A DNA stretch of 64,000 nucleotides, taken from the NCBI GenBank assembly GCA_964568855.1, contig CAZMSD010000003.1, positions 1 through 64,000 on the forward strand, read 5' to 3'. Positions 46,079 through 57,300 of this stretch are shown piece after piece. Both the position numbers and the translations under genes were made by a program. Positions within the stretch are counted from its first letter, which is position 1. Every line of letters starts with the position of its first letter. The notes under the pieces were generated by a model that saw only the letters and a list, made by a program, of their open reading frames with translations, was not told the DNA's origin and ran no database searches. This DNA is from CAZMSD01 sp964568855. GTDB taxonomy: Bacteria > CAIWAD01.

Positions 46079-47602
46079 TCAACCCAGCGAGCCCACTTCC
46101 TCCTCCACCGCCTCCAGCAGATCGCAGGAGCTCACCAGGGCCTTCATGGCGTTGTGGTCGTCGTAGAGCGGCCGGTCCTCGTCCAGGAATTCCACGTGCT
46201 CACGGACCACCTGGCGGGCGCGCGTCACCCCAGCGCCCTTCCTGAAATCGCGGAAATCCAGGGCCTGGGCGGCGGCCATCAGCTCGATGCCCAGCACGCC
46301 GCGGGCGTTGTCCAGGATCTGCAGGTTCTTCAGGGCCGTGTTCATGCCCATGGAGACGAAATCCTCCTGGTCCGCGGCGGCGGGGATGGACGCAACGGAA
46401 GCCGGGGCGGAAAGCATGCGCTGCTCGACGATCAGCGTGTCTGCGGTGTACTGGCTGAGCATCATGCCGGAGAACATGCCCGCGCCCTTGGTCAGGAAGG
46501 CCGGCAGACCCACGCTGAGGGCGGGATTGAGCAGCCTGTTGAGCCGCCGCTCGCTGAGCACGCTGACCATGGTGACGGCCGCCGAGACCATGTCCATGGG
46601 CAGGGAGACCGGGCTGCCCTGGAAATTGGCGCCCGTAAGCGTCAGCCGGTGCTCCGGCAGAAAGATGGGATTGTCGCCCACACCGTTGAGTTCGATCTCT
46701 ACCTGCTGTTTCGCCCAGGCCAGGGCGTCGTGGGCGGCGCCGATCACCTGCGGCGTGGAGCGCATGGAATAGGCGTCCTGCACCTTGACCTTCATCCTGC
46801 CGCTGAGCAGGTCGCTGCCCTCGATGCAGGACTTGATGGCCCGGGCGCTGCGCACGGCCCCCGCGAAACCGCGGACCTCGTGCAGGCGCACGTCGTAGGG
46901 CTTCAAATTGGCCAGCAGGGCCTCCAGGGTCATGGCGGCGGCGATCTCGGCCTGCTTGAGCCAGCGGTTGAAGTCGTGGAGTTCCAGCGCGCTGATGGCG
47001 GTCAGCAGGTTGGAACCGTTGATCGTGGCCAGGCCGTCGCGGGCGCGCAGGCCGGGAATAGGGATCCCGGCGCGTTCCAGGGCCGCGGCGCCCGGCAGGC
47101 GTTCTCCCCGGTAGAAGGCCTCGCCCTCCCCCATCATCAGCAGCGCAATCTGGGACATGGGCGACAGGTCGCCGCAGGCTCCCACGGAGCCCTTTTGACA
47201 GACTACCGGGGTGACGCCCCGGTTGAGCATCTCCAGCAGGGTCAGGGTGATCTCGGGGCGGCAGCCGCTGTGCCCGTGGGCGTGAACGTTGATCCTCCCG
47301 GCCATGGCTCCCCGCACGTGCTCGACGGGCGCCGGCTCGCCGATGCCGGCGGAATGGTTGTAGATCAGGTAGCGCTGGAACTGCTTGACCTGCTCGTCGT
47401 TGAGCACGATCTCCGCCAGCTCGCCGATGCCGGTGTTCACGCCGTACATGATTTCCCGGGCCTCGATCTTCTCCTCGAGCATCGCCCGGCAGGTCTTGAT
47501 GCGCTGCAGCGCGTCGGGATGCAGTTCCGCGCGTTCGTTGTCCCGCGCGATGCGGACGAGGTTTTCCACGTTGAGGTTCGCGCCGTCCAGGACGATGGCC
47601 AT
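46079..47602 (-). CDS. hutH: MIO-type histidine/aromatic amino acid ammonia-lyase with ACG in place of ASG
   Basis: The 507-residue protein matches the histidase/aromatic ammonia-lyase family (YGVNTGIGELAEIVL, NHSAGIGEP, GSVGACGDLSPMSQIALLMMGEGEA, DNPIFLP, QEDFVSMGMNTALK). In this family Ala-Ser-Gly cyclises into the MIO electrophile. Here the triplet reads Ala142-Cys143-Gly144 (codon TGC at 47176-47174). The start at 47602 follows a GGAGG site. No urocanase or other hut gene is nearby, and QEDF rather than the usual histidase QEDH leaves the substrate open. Confidence 0.8.
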   Translation of the reverse strand: MAIVLDGANLNVENLVRIARDNERAELHPDALQRIKTCRAMLEEKIEAREIMYGVNTGIGELAEIVLNDEQVKQFQRYLIYNHSAGIGEPAPVEHVRGAMAGRINVHAHGHSGCRPEITLTLLEMLNRGVTPVVCQKGSVGACGDLSPMSQIALLMMGEGEAFYRGERLPGAAALERAGIPIPGLRARDGLATINGSNLLTAISALELHDFNRWLKQAEIAAAMTLEALLANLKPYDVRLHEVRGFAGAVRSARAIKSCIEGSDLLSGRMKVKVQDAYSMRSTPQVIGAAHDALAWAKQQVEIELNGVGDNPIFLPEHRLTLTGANFQGSPVSLPMDMVSAAVTMVSVLSERRLNRLLNPALSVGLPAFLTKGAGMFSGMMLSQYTADTLIVEQRMLSAPASVASIPAAADQEDFVSMGMNTALKNLQILDNARGVLGIELMAAAQALDFRDFRKGAGVTRARQVVREHVEFLDEDRPLYDDHNAMKALVSSCDLLEAVEEEVGSLG

Positions 47603-47764
47603 CGGGTCCTCCGTTGGGGCCTGTTTGTCTGTTGCCGCCGGGCCCGCGTGCGGGGCTGCTCCAGCGTTTTTGGATCTGCCCAAGATACACTCGCCGGGGC
47701 TTCAGCCCAACCGGGGAGGCGCAGAAATGCCATATTTCCGTCCAGCAAGGAAGGCCCCGCCGTG

Positions 47765-49452
<1,688 letters not shown>

Positions 49453-49456
<4 letters not shown>

Positions 49457-50850
49457 ATCACGCGGACCGGGGCGAGGAGTCCTGCACCGTACTGCTGGCC
49501 GACGACGAGAAACTGCAGCGGGAGACCCTGGCCGGTTTCCTGCGCGGCGCGGGCTACCGGGTGCTGGAAGCCTCCGACGGCCGGGAGGCCCTCGAAGCGG
49601 CGCGGCGCGAGACGGTGGACCTGGTACTCACCGACCTGCGCATGCCGGAGCTCGACGGACACGGCCTGCTGCGCGAGCTGAAAGGGATGAACCCCTCCGT
49701 AGCGGTGATCGTGATGACCGCCTACGGCACGGTCGAATCGGCCGTGGAGGCCATGCAGGCGGGTGCCTTCAGCTACCTGACCAAGCCCGTGGACCTCAAG
49801 GAGCTGGCCCTGCTTCTGGACCGCGCTCAGGAGCTGAGGGAACTCGTGCGCGAGAACCGCCGGCTCCGCGAGCGCCTGGGCGAGATCGAGGAAGCCGAGC
49901 TGGTGGCGCGGACTCCCGAGATGCGCGAGGTCCTGGGAGTCGTGTCGCGGGCCGCGCCGACGAAGGCTTCGGTGCTGATCACCGGCGAGTCGGGCACGGG
50001 CAAGGAGCTGATCGCCCGCGCGCTGCACGGGGCCTCGCCCCGCCACGCGGGCCCCTTCGTGGCGGTCAACCTGGCGGCGATCCCCGAAGCGCTCGTCGAG
50101 AGCGAGCTCTTCGGGCACGAAAAGGGAGCCTTCACGGGCGCTGCGGAGCGGCGCATCGGCCGCTTCGAGCGCGCCGACGGGGGCACGCTGTTCATCGACG
50201 AGGTGGGCGACATGCCCGCGTCGGCGCAGGTCAAGCTGCTGCGGGTGCTGCAGGAGCACCGCATCGAGCGCGTGGGCGGCGGCCGGCCGATTCCCGTGGA
50301 CATCCGCGTGGCGGCGGCCACTCACCAGCCCCTGGAGGAGCTCGTCCGCGGGGGCCGCTTCCGCGAGGACCTGTATTACCGCCTGAACGTGATCAGGCTG
50401 AAGCTACCGCCACTGAGGGCGCGCCGGGAGGACATCCCCGAGCTGCTGGAACACTTCCTGGGCAAGTGTCGCGACGCGATCGGCAAGGAAGTGCGGGGCT
50501 TCGACCGCCGCGCCCTGGACCTGCTGATGAAGTATCGCTGGCCGGGCAACATCCGCGAGCTGGCCAACGCGGTTGAAAGCGCCGTGGTACTGGCCAGGCG
50601 GACTCTGATCAGCGCCGGGGACCTGCCCGAAGAGATCCGGCATGCAGGCGGCGCAGCCGGGCCGACGGACGATACCGGCGACCGGGACGAAGCCGCGACG
50701 CCCCTGCGCGAGCGCCTGGAGAGCTTCGAGAAAGCGGCGGTGCTGAAAGCGCTGGAGGATTGCGGGGGCAACCGCAGCAAGGCCGCGCGCAGACTGGGCC
50801 TGAGCGAAAAGAACATCCGCGATCGCCTGAAGCGCTGGCAACTGGGATAG
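49453..50850 (+). CDS. NtrC-family sigma-54-dependent response regulator
   Basis: The 465-residue activator has a receiver (D61 in LVLTDLRMPE, K111 in YLTKPVD), an AAA+ domain with Walker A GESGTGKE (178-185) and the sigma-54 contact loop GAFTGA (225-230), and a Fis-type helix-turn-helix at the C-terminus (NRSKAARRLGLSEKNIRDRL). It is translated with the kinase before it. Two -24/-12 promoters lie downstream (50896 and 51566), with twin dyads at 51445-51483 as a likely binding site, so it probably controls the Cys-rich protein and the Cus-type efflux operon. Confidence 0.95.
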
Positions 50851-50895
50851 AAATCGCCGTCCCGCCGGTGGGATCTTCGCGGACCGCATCGAATG

Positions 50896-50911
50896 TGGCA
50901 CAAGGTTTGCA
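50896..50911 (+). promoter_or_regulatory. Sigma-54 (-24/-12) promoter for the Cys-rich secreted protein
   Basis: TGGCAC-5-TTGCA with GG (50897-50898) and GC (50909-50910) separated by 10 bases, the strict sigma-54 spacing. The start codon is about 30 bases downstream, with transcription expected near 50922. It directly follows the gene for a sigma-54 activator. Confidence 0.8.
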
Positions 50912-50942
50912 CTTACCGACGCTGGTTAATGCGAGCGCGTAA

Positions 50943-51368
50943 ATGATGTATACCAGGCGACTGACAACGGGCCTGCTGCTGGCCTTGACATTTTCCCTGT
51001 CCGGCATGGACCGGCCTGGGCAGGAAGGCGTCGCAGTCGACAGCTGCTTCGTCGACCTGGACGGGAACTGCTACTGTGATACGGCGGCGGACGCCGACGG
51101 CAACGGCATCCCCGATGCCCTGGAATTCGACAGGAAGGCCGGCGCGAAGCGGATCCGCTGGGCCCATTTTCGTTCGGTTCCGGACAGCCTTGGCGGCGAC
51201 AGCCTGGCCTTCCGCCGCTGGTGGGAAGCCGGTTCACGACCCTTCGGCGCCGCGGAGGCCTGGCGCAGCTGGGGGGAATGGACCGGCGCAGGGGAGAGCT
51301 CGGAATCCTGTTCCTGCACCTGTGGCTGCCCGCGCTGCCGCTGTCGCCACTGCCGGCGCCAGCCCTGA
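50943..51368 (+). CDS. Secreted protein with Cys-rich C-terminal tail under sigma-54 control
   Basis: The 141-residue product has an export signal (MMYTRRLTTGLLLALTFSLSG), a Ca-binding-like loop (DADGNGIPDALE) with nearby cysteines C35, C43 and C45, and an unusual tail with seven cysteines in 15 residues (CSCTCGCPRCRCRHC, 123-137), a possible soft-metal site. No family is recognised. A sigma-54 promoter lies just upstream. The role suggested by position, like periplasmic ZraP beside ZraSR, is metal binding or feedback on the sensor; this is inference. Confidence 0.65.
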   Translation: MMYTRRLTTGLLLALTFSLSGMDRPGQEGVAVDSCFVDLDGNCYCDTAADADGNGIPDALEFDRKAGAKRIRWAHFRSVPDSLGGDSLAFRRWWEAGSRPFGAAEAWRSWGEWTGAGESSESCSCTCGCPRCRCRHCRRQP

Positions 51369-51444
51369 TCGCCCCTTGCTCACCCCCTCCCCCGCCGCGA
51401 TCCTCGGAGGCGGCGATCCCAATCCACCTCGATTATCGATGAGC

Positions 51445-51483
51445 TTCGACCCGCAAGTCGAAGGTTTCGACCTTTTCGTCGAA
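51445..51483. promoter_or_regulatory. Twin dyads, likely enhancer site for the NtrC-type regulator
   Basis: Two copies of TTCGAC-6-GTCGAA lie at 51445-51462 and 51466-51483, centres 21 bp apart, so they face the same side of the helix. They sit 85-125 bp before the -24 element at 51568, the usual enhancer position for sigma-54 activators. Confidence 0.65.
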
Positions 51484-51565
51484 TCCGCCGGCCGGCGGCA
51501 CGCACGTCGGGCTCATTCCATCGCTAATTGCCTGTAACACAGAGCCCCAGGCCGTAAAATCCGGA

Positions 51566-51582
51566 TTGGCATCCTCTTTGCC
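51566..51582 (+). promoter_or_regulatory. Sigma-54 (-24/-12) promoter for the CusCBA-type operon
   Basis: TTGGCA then TTTGCC, with GG (51568-51569) and GC (51580-51581) 10 bases apart. Transcription would begin near 51593, about 40 bases before the cusC-like ATG. Confidence 0.75.
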
Positions 51583-51632
51583 TTGTGCAGGCCGACCGCA
51601 AGGATCGGCAACCGGCAAAGAAAGAGCCCGCG

Positions 51633-52961
51633 ATGTACCGTGTCCCCGCCATCCAGTTCCTCCTGCAGATGACCGTCGCCGCGCTCGGCTGCCTGTGGCT
51701 GCTGCCGGCATGCTCCCGGGCGGCTACCCTGGACAGCTACATCGAGGAAGCTCTGCGAAATCACCCGGGACTGGCCGCCGCAGAGGCGGATCGCCTGGCG
51801 GCCGGGGAACAGGTCCTGAAAGCGGGGGTCCTGCCCGATCCCAGGCTCAGTTACGCGGGGTATCTCAGCCCCGTGGAGACTCGGGTGGGCCCGCAGCGCC
51901 AGGCACTGGCGTTGTCGCAGGCCCTTCCCTGGCCTGGGATCCTGGACCTGCGCACCGAGTCCGCGAGGGCGGGCGTCGATCTGGCGGGGCAGAACCTGAG
52001 AGCGCTCCGGCTGAACCTCGTACACCGTGTGACACGGGCCTACGCCGACTACTGGCTGCTGGGCCGCACGATCCGTAACACGGAAGAGCGGTTGGAGCTG
52101 CTGGCGGAGCACGCCGGCGCGGCCGAGACCGGCTACCGCAACGGCACCCACGGCTACTCCGACCTGCTCGAGGTCCAGATGCGACAGGCGCGCGCGGATG
52201 AGGAGCTGGCGAGGTTGAACCTGAGTCGCCCCGCCCTGCAGGCGCGTCTCAACAGCCTGCTCGGGCGCGTCCGGTCTGCGGAGCACGCCTGGCCAGAGGA
52301 GCTCCCGGCCTGCGACACCCTGCCCGCGGAAAAGGTTCTGGTCGAGAGACTGCGGACCGCCAATCCCGAGTTGACGGCCCTGGCGGCGGAACTGCAACAG
52401 AACCGGGCACGTCTCGGCCTGTCGCGCCGGGAGGGCCTTCCGGCGCTGAGCCTCGGCCTGAAATGGATCCAGACGGACGAAGCCGCCATGCCAGGGGTGG
52501 AGGACAGCGGTAAGGATCCCCTGCTGCTCAACCTGGCGCTCAAGATCCCTGTCTGGCGGAAAGCCGTAAAGGCCGACGTAAGACGATCCGAGCTGCTGCT
52601 GGCAAAAAGCCGCCACCGCGCGGAGGACCGGGAGCTTGAGCTGGCGGCCGAGTTGGAACGGCTGCTCTACGCGCACCGGGAGGCCGGGCTGACGGTTGAA
52701 CTGCACGAGCGCGAGCTGATCCCGCGGAGCGAGGCCGTACTGGAGGCCAGGCGCCTGGATCACGCCACGGGACGCGTGGATTTCGAGGTTCTGCTGCGCG
52801 CCGTCGAGCAACTGCTCGACCAACGCCTGGAGCTGGACCGGGCCAGGGCCAGGCTGCTGGACAGCCGCGCGGCGCTCGACGCGCTGACCGGCGCCGGCCG
52901 CCTTGAATCGACCGGGGCCGCCGGAAGCTCGAGCATGGGCTCCGGCGGCCAAGAGGAGTGA
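51633..52961 (+). CDS. TolC-family outer membrane efflux protein (CusC-like)
   Basis: The 442-residue product starts with an export signal (MYRVPAIQFLLQMTVAALGCLWLLPACSRA, possibly lipoprotein-like) and has the two helical repeats of efflux ducts (LDSYIEEALRNHPGLAAAEADRLAAGEQ; VDFEVLLRAVEQLLDQRLELDRARARLL). I start it at 51633; the ribosome site is weak. It is first in the operon with the adaptor and pump, and its stop overlaps the adaptor ribosome site. Confidence 0.9.
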   Translation: MYRVPAIQFLLQMTVAALGCLWLLPACSRAATLDSYIEEALRNHPGLAAAEADRLAAGEQVLKAGVLPDPRLSYAGYLSPVETRVGPQRQALALSQALPWPGILDLRTESARAGVDLAGQNLRALRLNLVHRVTRAYADYWLLGRTIRNTEERLELLAEHAGAAETGYRNGTHGYSDLLEVQMRQARADEELARLNLSRPALQARLNSLLGRVRSAEHAWPEELPACDTLPAEKVLVERLRTANPELTALAAELQQNRARLGLSRREGLPALSLGLKWIQTDEAAMPGVEDSGKDPLLLNLALKIPVWRKAVKADVRRSELLLAKSRHRAEDRELELAAELERLLYAHREAGLTVELHERELIPRSEAVLEARRLDHATGRVDFEVLLRAVEQLLDQRLELDRARARLLDSRAALDALTGAGRLESTGAAGSSSMGSGGQEE

Positions 52962-52963
52962 AC

Positions 52964-54385
52964 ATGATAGAGCGAAGAGCGAACGTCTGGATCCTGATCC
53001 TCGGTCTGCTGCTGCTGGCCTTCGCCGCGGGGCGCCTGTCCACCCGATTCGATGCGCCCGCGACGGGCGTCGACGGCGTGAATCAGGTATCACAGGACCA
53101 GACGGAATGGACCTGCTCGATGCATCCGCAGATCCGGCTGGCCGAAGCCGGCGACTGCCCCATCTGCGGGATGGAACTGGTACCCGTCGAGAGCGGTGAA
53201 GTCGGCGGACACGCTGAGGAAGCTGAGCGGGACGGCGGGGCCGCAGCAGGCTACGCCTGCGCCATGAACTGCGTGCCGCCCCTGCCCGAACCCGGCGACT
53301 GCCCGATCTGCGGCATGGAGATGGTGCCCGTGGGCGGTCCCGGTCCGGGTGTCACACAAAGCGGGGAGGAATCTCCCTTCTTCGAGCTCGACCGGCGGGC
53401 CCGCGACCTGGCCCGCCTCGAGACCAGCCCGGTCCGACGCCGCTACCTGGAGGCGGAGATCCCGCTCTACGGACGGTTCACGGTCGACGATAACCGGCTG
53501 GCGGACATCACTTCCTGGACGGCCGGAAGAATCACCAGGCTCCACGTGAAGACCGAAGGGCTGCGGGTCCGCCGCGGCGCACCGCTCTACGACATCTACA
53601 GTCCGCAGCTGATCGCCGCCCAGGAGGAGCTGCTGCTGGGATACGGCGGCGAGAGCGCCCGCGAGAAACTGCGCCTGCTGGGGCTTGACGCCGAGTCGAT
53701 CTCCGGGATTGAGGAGGAAGGCTCGCCGCGCGAGGTGCTGACCATCCGCGCCCCCGCGGCAGGGACCGTGCTCGAGCTGCCGGTGCGCGAGGGCGACTAC
53801 GTGCGCGAGGGCAGCCTGCTCTTCCGCATCGCCGACCTCTCCCGGCTCTGGCTGTGGTTAGAGGTCTACGAGGCCGACCTGTCTCTGGTTCACGAGGGTC
53901 TGACCCTGGAATACGAGGTGGAGGCCCATCCGGGCCGGAGCTTCAAGGCGACGATCGACTACCTGGATCCGGCCTTGGATCCCGGTACGCGCAGCCTGGG
54001 CGTCCGCGCCGCGGTTGACAACTCCGCCGGCCTCCTGAAGCCCGAGATGTTCGCCGGCGGCACCCTCAGGTCGGTGTTGCGCCGGGAGGGCGGTTTTCCC
54101 CTCAGCGTTCCCGCCTCGGCGCCTCTGTTCACGGGCCGCCGCGCCCTGGTTTATGTTGAGGCTGAAGTGGGCCGCTACGAGGCTCGCGAAGTGCGACTGG
54201 GCCGCCGCGCCGGCGACTACTACGAGGTGCTCGAGGGCCTGGCGGAAGGCGAAGCCGTCGTGATACGGGGCGCCTTCAAGATCGACAGCTCGCTGCAGAT
54301 CCAGGGCCGTACCAGCATGATGCAGCCCGAACCGGATGAATCGTCCGTGACACACGGAATCGGGGCGGGACATCATGGCCACTGA
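52964..54385 (+). CDS. cusB: RND efflux periplasmic adaptor with two heavy-metal-binding domains (CusB-like)
   Basis: The 473-residue adaptor has an N-terminal membrane anchor (about 8-25) and two HMBD zinc-ribbon-like domains: CSMHPQI...CPICGMELVP (C51-C68) and CAMNC...CPICGMEMVP (C99-C116). The usual adaptor core follows (TAGRITRLHVKTEGLRVRRG; ATIDYLDPALDPGTRSLGVRAAV), and the tail is His-rich (GAGHHGH). HMBDs are common in Cu/Ag adaptors. The ATG at 52964 follows AGAGGAG by about 7 bases; a GTG six bases earlier would lie on the site. It overlaps the pump gene by 11 bases. Confidence 0.92.
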   Translation: MIERRANVWILILGLLLLAFAAGRLSTRFDAPATGVDGVNQVSQDQTEWTCSMHPQIRLAEAGDCPICGMELVPVESGEVGGHAEEAERDGGAAAGYACAMNCVPPLPEPGDCPICGMEMVPVGGPGPGVTQSGEESPFFELDRRARDLARLETSPVRRRYLEAEIPLYGRFTVDDNRLADITSWTAGRITRLHVKTEGLRVRRGAPLYDIYSPQLIAAQEELLLGYGGESAREKLRLLGLDAESISGIEEEGSPREVLTIRAPAAGTVLELPVREGDYVREGSLLFRIADLSRLWLWLEVYEADLSLVHEGLTLEYEVEAHPGRSFKATIDYLDPALDPGTRSLGVRAAVDNSAGLLKPEMFAGGTLRSVLRREGGFPLSVPASAPLFTGRRALVYVEAEVGRYEAREVRLGRRAGDYYEVLEGLAEGEAVVIRGAFKIDSSLQIQGRTSMMQPEPDESSVTHGIGAGHHGH

Positions 54386-57300
54386 GCGCGGAAGTATCAC
54401 CGAAATCCCTGCGGAGCCGCGGCGGACCGAGGATCTGCTCACGCGGCTGATCCGCTTCACCCTGGATTTCCGCTTCATCGTCGTCCTGGGCCTGCTGGTG
54501 CTCTTGGGCTGGGGTCTGCGCACTGCGCCCTTCGACTGGGAGCTGGGCGGACTGCCGCGCGACCCGGTGGCAGTGGACGCCATTCCGGACATCGGCGAGA
54601 ACCAGCAGATCGTCTTCACCCGCTGGCCCGGACGCTCTCCCCAGGACGTGGAGGATCAGCTCACCTATCCCCTCAGCGCCAACCTGCTGGGCCTGCCCGG
54701 CGTCAAGACCGTCCGGGCCTATTCCATGTTCGGCTTCTCCACGATCTACGTGATCTTCGAGGAGCAGGTGGAGTTCTACTGGTCGCGCTCCCGGCTGCTG
54801 GAGAAACTGGCCAGCCTCCCCCCCGGCCTCCTGCCCGAGGACGCCACTCCCGTGCTGGGTCCGGACGCCACGGCCCTGGGCCAGGTCTTCTGGTACACCC
54901 TTCAGGGCGCCGACGCCGAAGGCAATCCCACCGGTGGCTGGGACCTCGCCGAGCTGCGCAGCATCCAGGACTGGAACGTCCGCCTGGCCCTGATGTCGGT
55001 CGAGGGCGTCAGCGAGGTGGCCTCGGTGGGCGGCTTCGTCCAGGAAATCCAGGTGGACGTGGATCCCGACGCCATGCGGGCGCGCTCGGTGAGCCTGGCG
55101 GACGTGATGCACGCCCTGAAAATGGCCGGAGCGGAAACCGGGGCTGGCAGCATCGAGATCAACCGGGTGGAATACGTGGTCCGCGGCGTGGGTTTCGTCA
55201 GGGAACTCGGGGACGTGGAAGAGGCCGTGATCCGCAGTGAGGGAGGCACCCCCGTGCGGATCCGCGACGTGGCCCGGGTGGTTCTCGGTCCGGCGCCCCG
55301 CCGCGGCGCGCTGGACGTGGGCGGCGCGGAGGCCGTGGGCGGCGTGGTGGTGGTGCGCTACGGGGAGAATCCCCTGGCCGCCATCCAGGCCGTCAAGCGG
55401 AAAATCGCCGAGATCTCGCCCGGCCTGCCCCGCAAAACGCTGCCCGACGGCGTGGAGAGCCAGGTCCGCATCGTGCCCTTCTACGACCGCACGCAACTGA
55501 TCCATGAAACGCTGTCGACGCTCAACGACGCGCTGGTGGGCGAGATCCTGGTGACCCTGATCGTGGTGCTGCTGATGGTGCGCCACCTGCGCAGCTCGCT
55601 CCTGATCGCCGGCCTGCTGCCGGCCGCCGTGCTGATCTGCTTCATCGCCATGAAACTGGGCGGCGTGGAAGCGAACATCGTGGCTCTCTCCGGCATCGCC
55701 ATCGCCATCGGCACCATGGTGGACATGGGCATCGTGGTCAGCGAGAACATCCTGAGACACCTGGCGGAAGACGCGGGCGGAGGAAAACCTCGCGGGCGCG
55801 TCCTCAAAGCCACGCGCGAGGTGGCCGGCGCAGTGCTCACGGCCCTGGCCACCACGGTGGTCAGCTTCCTGCCGGTCTTCACATTGGAGGCCGCCGAGGG
55901 GAAGCTCTTCCGTCCCCTGGCCTATACCAAGACCTTCGCCCTAGTGGCGGCCCTGCTGCTGGCCCTGGCCGTGATCCCGCCCCTGGCCGAATTCCTGTTC
56001 ACCCGCCGTCTCCGTCGCGGCGGAGTCCTCGGCCTGGGACTGTTGCTGGCCACGGCGGGAACCTGGCTGCTGTTCGGCGCCTACCCCGCCGCGGGCCTGC
56101 TGGTGCTGCTGGCCGGCCTGGTTAAACTGGCGGAACCCTGGCTGCCCGGCGCCCTGGAGCCCTGGCGCAGGAAACTGGACCTGGCCCTGGTGGTGCTCCT
56201 GGCCGCATACTGGCTCGCCGAGCACTGGCTGCCGCTGGGGGGCGACCGGCCCTTCGCGCTTAACCTGGCCCTGGTGGCCTTGCTGATCTTCGGGCTGCTG
56301 GCCTTCTACCGGCTGGTCCTGCGCTCCTACGACGGGTTGCTCGACTGGTGCCTGTCGCACAAGACGGTGTTCCTCGCGCTGCCCCTGTCCATGCTCGTGC
56401 TGGGTGGCCTGATCTGGAGCCGCACGGGGGACGAATTCATGCCCCCGCTGGACGAGGGTTCCTACCTCTTCATGCCCAGCACCATGCCCCACGCCTCCAT
56501 GAGTGAAGTGCAGGAAGTGCTGCAGTACCAGGACGCGAGCATCCTGAACATCCCGGAAGTATCACAGGTCGTGGGCAAGCTGGGCCGGGCGGAGACGCCG
56601 CTGGACCCCGCGCCGCTGTCCATGATCGAGACCGTGATCAACTACCTGCCGGAGTACCTGCAGGGCGCCGAGGGCGGTCCGCGGCGCTTCCGCTTCGATC
56701 CCGACAGCGTGGACCTGGTGCGCGACGCGGAAGGCCGCCCCCTGTCGGCGCCGGACGGTGAGCCCTATCGAAGCCGCGGCGCCTACCCCCGCGACTCGGA
56801 GGGGCGCCTGATCCCCGACGCGGGCGGGCGCTACTTCCGCAACTGGCGCGCGGCGCTGGATCCCGGGCTGAATCGCGGGCGCGCCGCCTGGGAGGGCATT
56901 CAGCGGCCGGACGACATCTGGTCGGAAATCGTTCGCGCGGGCGAGATCCCCGGAACCACTTCGGCGCCGAAACTGCAGCCCATCTCCACGCGCCTGGTGA
57001 TGCTGCAGAGCGGCATGCGCGCCCCCATGGGGATCAAGATCAAGGGCCCCGACCTGAAGAGCATCGAGAGCGCCGCGCTGAAGATCGAAGAGCTGCTGCG
57101 GGAGATTCCCAGCGTCAACAGGCTGGCGGTGGTGGCCGACCGCGTGGTGGGCAAGCCCTACCTGGAACTGCACGTGGACCGCGAGCGGATCGCCCGCTAC
57201 GGCATCAGCATGGGCGCGGTGCAGGAAGTGATCGCCGCCGCGGTGGGCGGGCGCACCCTGGCCCACAGCGTGGAAGGCCGGGAGCGCTACGCCGTGCGGG

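Noticed and set aside
46016..47761. A 1146-residue open frame that appears to extend the kinase at 47765 far upstream
   Set aside because: The upstream part is antisense to the intact ammonia-lyase gene; the kinase has its own start and membrane helix at 47765.
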